A DNA stretch of 64,000 nucleotides from Heterodera schachtii (Eukaryota; Nematoda; Chromadorea; Rhabditida; Heteroderidae): assembly GCA_023374025.1 (NCBI GenBank), contig SIJG01000013.1:1678081-1742080 (forward strand). The letters are read 5' to 3'. A program made the translations under genes and the position numbers. Numbering within the stretch: position 1 is the first letter of the stretch; each line of letters opens with the position of its first letter. The notes below the pieces were generated by a model, which had not been told where the DNA came from, searched no databases, and saw nothing but the letters and a program-made list of their open reading frames with translations. Below are positions 46,445 through 58,500 of this stretch, in pieces.

Positions 46445-48858
46445 ATGGCCACAATTCCATGTTTGGAACTCATTTTTCCTATTGTTTGGCTTTTTGTTTC
46501 AACATTCGTCAACCCCAGCAAGTTCAACCAACGAATTCACCTTTCAGTGAAGTTCGTAAAATTTACCAAAATTACAAATATTTTAATTAATTTTCTTTCC
46601 TTTTTCATGGCTATCCATTACGTTGATCCGACAAAAAATGGCTTTCGTGTTGTGCTGCGCGACGAATTTTTGCGCTCACATATGACACCAAATCTTCTGC
46701 CCACGCTTTATCTGACCGCGTTGCCCCTACGACACCAAGACGGACCTGGTGCAGAACAACAACAGCAACAACACCAGCAAGTCACCCGTGTGTTCTACCC
46801 TGATTCGTTGGCCGATGAAAAAGAGGTGGTCCGACCAATTTAAATTTGGAAATTCAGCTAAAAAATTAATTTTTCATTTTGGGGGTTCCGGGGTGCCGAA
46901 GATGGTTGCCTTCGGAAAAATTTTTTTAATAAGAAGGTGTAATCAATTTCAAGAATCTAAAGAAAACAAAATAAGATAATTACTCTCTAAAATCAGTACA
47001 TTTCAGATAAATCAGAGTATACGGTACCCTTGGTCAAACCCACGACCATAGCCAAGGGGTTTCGGCGCCGCCGTTTCGGCGCCATTCCAAGTTTTCGGAT
47101 TATAACTAAAATTGCAACAAAAAAAAAATTGAAATTTTTAAAGTTTTTTTCTTCATAATTTTTTATCTCTTTTTGTAAGGCTAATAAAGCATGTAAAGAG
47201 TTTTCAAGTGTTACCAAGAATTGTTATTTTTCCAGGTCACTGTTGATGGTCTGCACGAGAAATGTTGGTACTATCTGTGCATTGAATGGGAGAACTTCAA
47301 TCGGCACAACGAAACTACAGGCACAGATGTAAAAAAAACTTGATTTTTAAGGCACATAATAATAATGTATTAAGTGTATTAAGTTAAATATTTGGCATCG
47401 CATAAAATATTAGTTTTATTTAAAAAAAAAATTTTTAAACAGAATTTTGAAAAAAAAAATTAGTACTAGTAAAATTTTTATAAAAAAATTAAAAAAATTT
47501 CTTTTAGCGATTTTGAAAAATTTCGGCTCATTAGTCGATTGGTAAAATTAAATTACAAATTTGTTTTTAAAGTGTCGTCTATTTCGCACATTGGACCGTC
47601 TTGGCAAAGGTGCGGACAGTACGGTGTCCGAATTGGAACCCACTGATTTCTCCTCACAAATGATGCAATTCCGGCTCCGTTCCGTGTCCGATTTTCCGAT
47701 GAGGTAGGTGGTGAATTTTAAAAATTTCCATGACCTTATAAACAATTATGAATTTATTACTGATTTCAATTTTTGGCACTATTCATTAGTTGGATTCTCT
47801 CGTTTTTTTTTCTAAATGTCTTTCCTCTTATCTCTCATTTTTCTCTAACAGTCTTTCCTCTTATCTCAAGTTTTCTCTAACTGTCTATCCTCTTATCTCT
47901 CGTTTTCTCTAACTGTCTGTCCTCTTATTTTTTGCTTACATTCTCATCATTTCTTTTTTCTTTCTTTAATATTGGTCTTCTCTCAATTTGCTAAAGTAAT
48001 TAATTTGAAATTAATTAACAAAAATCCATTTTTGAGGGTAACTGTTGGGTTGGAGGGTGGTAAATTGGCACCGACACCACCTGCCCAAGTGTTTCAATTG
48101 TCCGGTGAACGGCCGTTCGTCGAAATGGAATTGATTTTCACGTAAAACCAATTTTCTTTTATTATATTTTAATAATTAAATAATTTATTTGACAGTTTTT
48201 TGCGCCAACTGATGGATTACGGTCAGTTATGTACGGTTGAAGAACCGATGGTCATACGGTACACAGCATTGGGCCGACTTGTGTCCGGCATCAGCATCCG
48301 AAAATGCCATTTCCGTAGGACAAAATATTATTTTTCAAAATAATCTTTTTGATATTCAATTTCTTAATTTTAATATTAATCCTTGACTTTTTTTATTTTT
48401 GCCAAAAAGAAAAAATTCACATATTTTTTTGTAATTAGCTTTAACCAATTAATTAATGTTTTATATTTCTTTTTAATTTTCCGACAAAAATAAAAATATT
48501 TTTTGAGTAAAATTTTTAAAATATTTTATGATTTAAAACTGGGTACAAATGAATTAAAATTGCATATTTTTCATAAATATTTTTAAAAGTTTAAAAAATT
48601 TGAACCAATTAAAGCTTGGCTGCTAATATTTTTTTCAATTTTTAAGACAATTTGACCACCACGGACTACGAGCTGTCCATTGCGGGCTCAGCCGAGGCAA
48701 GCCCATATATTCGGAGCAGTAGCAGAAGCAACTGCAGCTGTTTTGGGAACACATTAATGAACATCATTTTTGTCACATTGGCCATCACCACAATGCTCCA
48801 TCATAATCATTTATTGCTGATTTGGCCAATGTTGGCACAGCAAAAGTGGCAAAATTGA
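46445..48858 (+). CDS. secreted/membrane-anchored protein of unknown role, 346 aa
   Basis: Six exons in perfect phase: 46445-46825, 47236-47328, 47573-47703, 48037-48141, 48196-48314 and 48647-48858. It starts with a hydrophobic signal segment (LIFPIVWLFVSTFV) and ends with a second hydrophobic segment (NIIFVTLAITTML) preceded by a Ser/Arg/Cys cluster (SSSRSNCSCFGN), suggesting a type I membrane or lipid-anchored protein. The middle has VDGLHEKCWYYLCIEWENFN, CRLFRTLDR, FRLRSVSDF and a second beta-rich segment, which loosely resembles fibronectin III-like strands. I do not recognise the family. A second hydrophobic stretch early on (ILINFLSFFMAIHY) is in frame and has no splice signals to remove it. 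A Gln run follows. Confidence 0.75.
47816..47940 (+). repeat. ~37-bp pyrimidine-rich tandem repeat in intron 3
   Basis: About 3.4 copies of CTGTCTTTCCTCTTATCTCT, then CGTTTTCTCTAA, in the intron before exon 48037. The strand is almost entirely pyrimidine. Confidence 0.75.
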
Positions 48859-49539
48859 ACAGTCAAAACATTGGACATGCATTTGAAAATCATCTCAAAA
48901 ATTTTTAATCAAATGATGTGTATATTCTACGGGTTGTATTGTATAAATTTCTGAGTTGCAAATCCCAATTTTTCTGATGGATAAATAGTATTATCAACAA
49001 ATTTCTGGAAAAACAGAACCTCTTAAGAAGCAAATTAAAAAAAAACTGCGCAGGTTAGATTCTATTTGAAAAAATATTCATTAAAAATTTAAATTTTCAT
49101 CAAAAAATTAGTTTTGAAAATTTCAAATTTATACGTTTTAAATTCCAATCTTTTCATAGGATTTTAAATTTCTGAAAAACAACACCTCTTTAGAACCAAA
49201 TTAATAACAAAAAATGTACAACAGATACTTTCATTAAAATATTCATTCAATTGAATTTTATCAAAAAAAAAAAAATTAAATTTTAATTTTATATTTACCT
49301 ATTTTGGAAAATATAGTTTTTAGATCAGCAAACTAATGAACTCTAATATTTACAAATTTTCTTGGCCAGACAGTTTCGTTTAACTTGGAAATCTTTATTT
49401 TATTTTATGTATTCATCGGTTTATTTAGAAATACAATTTAAATAGAATTAAATTAATTTAAATAATTATTTGGCATATGAACAAATATATGTAAGAAAAT
49501 AATTTTTGCGTCTGTTCATCATATTTCTTTTCTTGCTGA
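48859..49539. other. short gap between convergent genes
   Basis: AT-rich 3' flanks of the 46.4-kb gene and the cysteine-module gene. Repeated phrases TTTCTGGAAAAACAGAACCTCT and TTTCTGAAAAACAACACCTCT (near 49002 and 49170) show a loose duplication of about 170 bp. No gene seen. Confidence 0.4.
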
Positions 49540-52500
49540 TTATTTTTGACTGTTTCTGTTCTGTGTAGGTTGTCTTGATCCTCTGTCTAAAATTAAAAAA
49601 TGAAATAAAAATAATTATTTTAAAAGCCGTTATCTCTCTTTTGAATAGAGCCAAGGCACAAAGTACAAACTTTGAATTTAAAAAAAATCGAATATAAAAT
49701 TTCGGCCTCAAAAATCTTTGTCAATTTTCAAACCATATTAAATTTATTAATTTTTGAATTAGGAATTATTATTTTTTTTCACACAAATTGAGTTTTTAAA
49801 TTATCATAGAAATTTGTAAAAAAAAATTGAAAATTGTTATAAAAAATATTTTGCTACAAAAAAATCTCGAAAAAATAGAAAATTAAAACATTTTAATTTT
49901 TTAATATTAAAAAATTCGGCAATTGGCATTCCGACACATTCATATATCATGTATATACCAAACAAATTACCGTAATTGATCATTTTAAGGAATGCGGAAG
50001 AGGAGGCACTGGCGCGGCGCCGTCTTCGTCGCTGATGGAACAGTCGAAGTGCCGCCGCCGTCGGGTTGGCACCGCCGGCATCTGTCTGACAGCAAAAGCC
50101 TTCAATGCATTCGTAGCCAGGAGGACAAGTGCCGTCCGGTGCGCATGGGCCAGACTGCTCCTGAAACGACCAAAAAAATCATTAAAAATTAATTAGGAAA
50201 TTAAAATAATTAATTAATTGAATTTAAATGATGACACACCTCTGGCGCACATGTGCCAGTGTCTAGTCGAAAGCATTGGCCCTCTCCTTCGCCCACACAT
50301 GCATAACCTTTTTTCAATTTGGAAAATGATTTGAATGTTACGAAAAAATCAATTAGTAGTGCTGCTCGTCTTGGTCTCGAGAAATTGTCTTGGGGTTTTG
50401 TTCTGGTCTCAGAACATTGTCGGGAATCGAGACCAAGAATTTTTGGCTCTAATGCACTTTATGAGTCCAATCGACTTTTATGAGTCCAAAGGTATTTTTA
50501 TGAGTCCAATCAACTGACAATACCTGCTTTTTATACAATAATTTTGTTCATGCTCAAACAAAGCCTATCTTTTTGGTATCATTCGAAAGCACAAAGTCTA
50601 AAGAAGCTAAAATATATAAAATCTCAGCGTTTAGGCAAGTACTAAAAAATAAGTGATTAATTAACTAATTGTTGATTATTTTGGTTTGTAACTTTCTTTA
50701 AGTGTTCGAGTTCTCTTGTTTTCTCGTATTATTACATTATTCAGACTTTGTGCTTTCGAATGATACCAAAAAGATAGGCTTTGTTCGAGCATGAACAAAA
50801 TTATTGTATAAAAAGCAGGTATTGTCAGTTGATTGGACTCATAAAATACCTTTGGACTCATAAAAGTCGATTGGACTCATAAAGTGCATTAGAGCCTAAT
50901 TTTTTTATACCCATAATGTATTGACTTTCGATAAACTTTTAAAAAATAATTTTTTAAATGAAATTTAATATTCATGGGAATTTCCCAAGAATAAAATTAA
51001 CGTGACTACATATCAACAAAATTGTTCAATGGTTAGGTTGATAAATAAGTAATGACTCAAAAATAGAGAGTTTTTAAATATACAAGAAAAAATTCTTGAA
51101 CAAAAAGTCTCAGTCTTGAGTCGAGACTCGAGAAAAGTCTCGAGTTCTTGCGATCCAGGTCTCAATTCTTATAGTCGGGTACGTCTAGGTCTCGTGGTCG
51201 AGACCCGGTCTCGGGGTCAAGTTTCGACTCTTTTCAATAGAAACCTGGCTCTCATTAAAAATGATACACATTATTACCCTCAGGGCACAACCGATTGCCC
51301 CCTTCGCCCTGAATGCATGGGCCAATCGCGTCGCCGATCACTTGCGGGCAGCACCAATTGTTGGCAACATCACAAGCATAGCCCGGCTCGGCACATTGTT
51401 GATTGCTATCACAACGTCCTATACATATTTTTCATAAATTTAAATTTCTGAAATTTGAAATTTTCCAAAATTTATTCCAACCAAAAGAATCTTCGACGGA
51501 ACAGGACACTTGACTTTGCGCACTCTGCGGACCACAGCATTGGCCATTGAAATTTGTGTAGCCGGCGGGACATCGGCCGTTCACTGCTTGGCCAACCGAT
51601 GTTTGGCCAGGGGGGCAAACTTGAAATTTATTGATAGGTAAATTTTTTTTTTTTGCAAAAGTTTAATCAATATTTTTAAAAAGTTGTGCCGAAAAATTTA
51701 AATAGAATTTTTAATATTTTGAAGAAAAATCAGAATAATTCATCATCTGTCGAGCGGATCTGAACCCAGGCCAAATGGTCATTAAAATGTAGTGTGAGGG
51801 AAATCGCAATAAATTAGTGTATTTTTGCTAGTATTTTAATTTAATCGGTTTTTTCTGATCAATTTGTTTACATTAGCAAAATGGGCTATGCTTTACACGA
51901 TAAAAGTGGTTTTAAAGTGATTTTGGCGATGACAATTCGGATGTTCAATTGTAAGGCAAATTTTTGTTTGTTTAGTAATTAGTAGGGTTATAAATTATAA
52001 GGACTAAAAAACGCCAAATATGGACATAAAATATGGACTAAAAAAGCCCGAAATATGGACTAAAAAGATCAAAATGGCCAAATATGGACCAAAATATGGA
52101 CTAAAAACTGCCAAAATATATGCTTTAAACCCTAAAAAATTACGAAAAAGGTGTTTATATTCAATATTTGCTTAAACAGACTTAAAAATAAGCTAAAAAC
52201 GCCAAAAAATAGATGTAACCTTAAAAATGCCAATTTTTATTAAATTAAAGCTTCACAATTGCAAACCAAATACGTCTCAAAATTTTTGTAATAATCTCAT
52301 TCTGTTGACAGTGAAAATTTTCGGAAGCGAAAAAATACCTAATAAATTTCCGAAATTTCGAAAAAATCTCCTTTTTATGGGTGTATTTTTTAAAAATTCC
52401 CAAAAAGTCGATCTTTAGGGGGTGTATTTTTGCGCTTTTTTGCGTTTTTCTTGTGAAATTTTGCCAAAAATGGCCAAAATATGGACTAAAAACCCCAAAA

Positions 52501-55500
52501 TTGATGGTGCAAATTTTGGTGTTTATTTTGTAATTAATTTAATGAGTCATGAGTCTGGCTGGTTAAAATTTAAATTTAAATTTATATATTGTAATACAGT
52601 AAATATTTCACAAAATGTTACGGTTCAATTGGGACGGACAACAAATGTTGCCGGTTGTGCATGTGTAACCGGTGCCACACCTTCCCTGAATGCATGCGCC
52701 AATGGATTGGCTTCTGTGCGGGGATGAAGCGAAGCAATTAAGGCAATTAAAAAATTTAAATTTAAATCCTACCCATCCAAACATCGCGGTGTTTGTGAAG
52801 AGTTTGTGCAGCATAAGCCTTGGTTGCAGGTGAAGCCAGCTCCGCACTGTCCGTTCACGCAAGCGCCAGCCGCTTGAGTGCCGTCCGGACAGACTTAATT
52901 AAACGCTGCCAATTTTTAAAAAAATGCCCTTACAAAATTTAATATTCTTTGCATTTATACGTATAATTGCTTTTGAAAATTTTTAATTTACGATTTTTAC
53001 AAAAAAATTTTTGGAAAAATTGGAGTTGCCAGTGCCCAATTTCAAAGGCACTTCCCGAAATATGGCTCCATCCTGCTTAAATAGCTATGTATACGTAATT
53101 TTGTCGTTTTTTTAAATAAATTTTTAATGAATTTAGGGGGGGGGGTCAATGCCGGGTTTTCGATTTTTACGCAAATTTGGGCGGGCGAATTTCTTAAATA
53201 CTTAGCAATAAAATTCAATTTTTCCTCCGATGGCGCATTTAAGGTACATGTATATGTAAAATAAAACAAAAATCAAAATCAAATTTGTCTTAGCCCACCC
53301 GTTGCAGGTATGGCTGTCGGGACTGACGGTTGAGCACAACAAACATTGGACGGCGAGGCACAGATTGCTAATTTAATTAATTATTAAATCCAATATTAAC
53401 GGTTTGGCTTTAAATTTCAATATTACCTGGTGCGGCACAGCGTCCTCCAATGCATGGGCCAAGTGCAGGCAACCCACCAGGACAAGCATCTTAAAATGAT
53501 TATTGAAATACTTTTGAAAAAATTGTTTTGTTTGGATAATGGACGAAAAATTAAATGCCATTAATAATTTTTTATTGAAGAAATTTTATTTTATATATAT
53601 ACCTATATATTTTTTTTAACAAGTAATATTAATATTTGAAAAATTGCTGCTGAGCTCTTAAAAAATATATGGCCAACTGGATAACGAAAAGAACTTTCAG
53701 TGTTAGTTAATGCCAAATTTGAATATTCAAAAATGAAAATAAAACGAAAAATAAAAATGGTTATTTAAAAAGAAATAAAAAATAAAATAAATTTCAAATT
53801 TAACAGGCGATGGGCGGTGGCGGTGGAGGTGGTGCCATTACTGGAGTAGGTGGTGCGCAACACAACGCACCTGCGCACTGCAACGGCGCTGAACAATTTT
53901 TAGGATAGGAAATCATTAGGCCATTGGAGGATGTAATTGGATTGATTTTCATAAATTTCAATCTTGGATTTTCATGAATTCAGTCCCTTACCATAAATTT
54001 TTTACAAAACATCGCCGAACGAGTTTTTGGACATTAACTTAAAAATTCTTGGTACTGCTCGGAAGCGCTTGTCAAACTATTTATTGACTTGAAAAATTTT
54101 CGTTCATCTACAAGAAAATTCAGAGCCAAAATGATTTTTTTTTCTGGCCCTTTTGGCCATAGATTTTATGGTCCAAAAATCGTCCAGCAACTTTTTGAGA
54201 TGCACCGTAATTTTTATACGGTAGCTTCCTTTTTTTCAAAATGCAAAAATTCAGCAATCATTTAAATCCAATTGCACCTCCATTTGGGGGATGGTTTCAG
54301 TATTATTACCAACGCAGTAACCAGGCGAGCATGGGCCCAACGCGGGGGCGCCCGTTGGGCAAACTTAAATTTTCAGGAAAAACAAACAAAAAAAGCTGAA
54401 AATCTATATTGGATAACCAAACAAAAAATTTCTTTTTCTACAATATTTAGTAATGTGCAATTTTTGAGCCGAATTTTTTGGGACCCGAATTCCTGAGAAT
54501 TTTCGAAAACAAGGTCCCCGACATTTCATATTTTCCCAGAAATTATTCCATTTTTACATTTACAAATTTGCTAAGACTTAAAATTCGGCTCGAAACTATA
54601 GTGTGATGTTCGAGAGTGACGGTCTCGAGTCTCGGGGACGCGTCTCAGTTTCGAGGTCAATTCTCGACCTTAAGTCTCGAAAATTTTCGGTGCCTCGAAC
54701 ATCACTACCAAGCAAAAAAATGTAAGTGTTTTAATGAGGAGGAAAATGTGATGGCGTAATTTTGGAAAGTGCAAAAATTTCACGGCACTTCACTCACTGA
54801 ACATGTTAAGTTGTTGTTCAGGGGTTTCATTGTCATTTGCATCAATTAGCAGCTGTTCAGCTGCTGGTAGACAACAAAATGAGGAGAAAAAGCCTGCTTG
54901 TTTTAATGATGTGCCATTTGTCCGCCATTTTCTTTTTAAAAATTTTTAAGTTTTTCTGACTCCGTTCAAAACGGCCATGCCGTCGCAGTGCCGTCCGACG
55001 TCGCACAACTTTGGCACGATTGGGCACCAATGATTGGGCCCAATTGCCTGTGGCGGTGGTGCCAACAACACCACCACCAATTGCACCACCACTATTAGTG
55101 CTAATGATGCTTTTGCGCTGCTTCTGTTTTTTTGGCGGAAATGGACAACAGAAGCGGGTGGCCAATTCACAGATCAGCCCGACGGGGCACTCGCCGCCGC
55201 TTGTGCCACCACAACGGATGGGCGAGTGGAAGCCGGAGGAGCAGTGATCTGCGCAAAAAAGAATGGTGTGATAGGCTGTGATCACTATGAATTGCGACCG
55301 GATAATTGGATATCCGAATTTAATTTTTAAAATCTAGATTAAGTAAACAATAAAGTTGCTTGGGATAATAAATTTAAAGATAATCAAATTAATTCGTTTT
55401 CAACCCAGAATTTTTTAAAATTTTTTATTCGGCCATTTGTAGGTGCCAAATTACAAAAATCTTTTTGAATTACACGAATAAATTGCTGAGATAAAATAGA

Positions 55501-58500
55501 GCCCCCCCCCCCCCCTGAAATAATAAAGCCCAACCTTTTGAGGGTGTTGAAAAATAATATCTCCCGGGGCTTCTATTTTAGGAAATAAAGATATTATTTT
55601 TTATGATATTTTTATCCGCTACATTGCCCAATTTTCCGGAGCTCCATTGATAAAATGATTCACAAACGGAAAACGCCAGTTCTTAAAAATTAATTACACT
55701 TAATAAGGGACCGACCGGATCCCGCGCCGGATTTTTCAGAATTAAATCCGTAATCCTGCACTTTTTGAAAATTGCGGGATTAATCCCCAACAAACGGTTT
55801 CATAAATTTGGTCCTATCGATTTTAAAGTGTTAATGGGATGGAAAAAGCAAAATTCCTATTAAAAATCACCTAAAATTGTTGGCATTGGTTGCGAATGTG
55901 ATGCAATGTGCCCAATTAAAGTGGATGGAATGTCGTTTAGGCGTAATTGGTCATATTCAATGACATCATCGTTCTGATTGTTGTTGTTCAGTTCAATCAC
56001 GAGAATGGAAGGGATTGGTGGAACTGTTGCAGAAGCTGAGACAGCAATTGTTGATGATGATGGAGGAGGTAACGGTCTAAACAATTATTTAAAATTCTAA
56101 AAATTTTAAATTATTAAATATTTAAATTTAATTAAATAGCAAAAAATGAAATACTTTTTTCTTTTGTCGTTTTATCCATTTTTACGAATATTTCTTTTTT
56201 TAATATATTTTCGGATTTTAACAATTACTTTAATCTTTTAAATAAACCCATTTTTGTTAATGACCTGCCAATTCCTGAGTTATTATTGATGCTGGTTGAG
56301 AATGTTTTGTTGGTTGGAATTGGTAAGACCGCTATTTAAAAAAAGAAGTTAATTTGTCTATTTATTTTTCAAATTTATTTACCGTTTGGCATTGAACCAA
56401 CAGCGGCAGTACAACAGTATCCTACAGTAAAAATAAATGTATTTAAACATGATTATTTATGCATAACTTAAAGATTGCGACTTTAAATATAAAGGCCCCA
56501 AGAAAATGTTTAAAATTAAGGAAGAGAATTAGCTTATTCTAAAATATTCGTAACTCATCAATTTCATTTAAAATTTTGAATTTTTGGCTTTTTCCCATTA
56601 ATTACTTTCGTTTTTTGGAAATTTTATTGGGGAAAACATTATTACTAGAGACCGGATTTTTATGTTTTTACATATTTTTTTTGCGGCTTAGTTATGGCGA
56701 GAGAAGCCCAAAAATAGCATTATCTCCGAACAATTTTTGATTTAGAGCGACTTATAAAAACATAAAAACACATCTTTTGGCGTTTTGGCACATAAAATAT
56801 GTTAGCACATATTTTGGGGTTTGGCACATATTTTGCACATATTTTGGCATTTTTGAGAAAAATTTGCAATAAAAATACAAGAAAATTGAAAAATACACCC
56901 CTAAAAATGACTTTTTTCCTAATTATTAACATAATTTTCAAATTAAAAAATTTTTTCTTCGATTGTAGAAACTAATGAAATCTCGAATTCATTAATTCGT
57001 CATTGGATTTCGAAGTTCTCTGCTGGAACTTTCAATTTATAGAAATGATTTATCAAAAAAAGACAATTTTACCCCAAACACTTCGAAATGTATTTGATTT
57101 GCGTTGTATGGGCTAAAAATGATAAAGAATGAGATTTTTGGGAATTTTTATGCAAAAACACACTTATTTTTTCAATTTTTAACACATATTTTAGCACATA
57201 TTTTGGCATTTTTGGGGGGTTTTTAGCACATATTTCAGCATTTTTTAGCACATATTTTATTACATATTTCAGGATTTTTAGCACATAAAAATCCTGTCTC
57301 TAATTATTACACAGAAAGAAGATTAAATTATCATAATTTAAAAATATTTATAATTTTTGTCTTTTTCCCATTAATTAATTGCTCGATTCCCTAAGAATTT
57401 TCGGTCTCAATCAAAATCCAAATTAATTTTTGTAAAAGAAACAACTTGCCATTGTTGCAGCTGCCCACATTGCATGGGTCAGCAACCGAACATTGGGCAA
57501 AGGTACAGACAATGCCGCCGCCGCGTTGTGAATGTGGCAGCACTTGTGCTGCAGTTGTACTTCTCTCTCATATTTTATAGGATTTTTTTTTTTGAAATTT
57601 TTAAACAATTTTATCACCCATTTTCATTCACCAAAGGTTAAAAGTTAATTTGGTATAATTATAGCCCATGATTGCCATTAATTCATCATTGGCCATTAGT
57701 GCAAGAGTTGTTTGAAAATCACAATTTTTTTGGCACTTTTTCGTTTCGTAATAATAAATTCTTTGTATCATTCGATAGTTTTAAAAAAATTTCTCTATGA
57801 ACCTGCAAAATTTCAAAAAATTTTGTCGCGTTATTTACAAAAAAGTTATAGCACCGAAAACACAATTTTTTTTTTTTTTGGGTTTTGGTCACAGACTGTT
57901 TGAATCAGTATGAAATTTTTTGAAATTTTACAGGCTAACAAAGAACATTTAAGCGCTCGAACGATACCAAAAATCCTTATTCAATTGGTTTTGAGCAAAG
58001 CTATGACAATAATTTTGTGTTAAAAAGCGCCCGCCAACTTGGCCCCGTTTTTACGAAAAGTCTCATTGTCAGTACAGTTTTTGGCATTCACTCTTTTTGG
58101 CACTCGCACTTAACCGATGGCACTTCACCCAACACCCATTAAAAACGCGTGCATTTTGAAATGTGCACAGTGCATAATCATGAAAACAAACAAATTTGGT
58201 GTGCAGTGTTCACAAAAATGTATATAATGTGGTGCAAAATTTGGCAAATCTCACTGGGAAATTGCCGAAAATGGTGCGACATTTTTGCGGTGTGCGCAAT
58301 GCAAGCCTGTCGTTCAAAGTCAAAGTTGAAGCCGGATTGGCAATGCTTTTTCGTCCATCGACGAGTGCTGGAAAATAACAATTTTAAATTTACAAAAAAT
58401 TGTGCCTATCAAAAAAGTAGCCGAATATTAAAAAAAAATCTGGCATTTTGCGAAATATTAGCCCCGTTGATTGTGCCAAACAAATAAAATAATGCCAACA

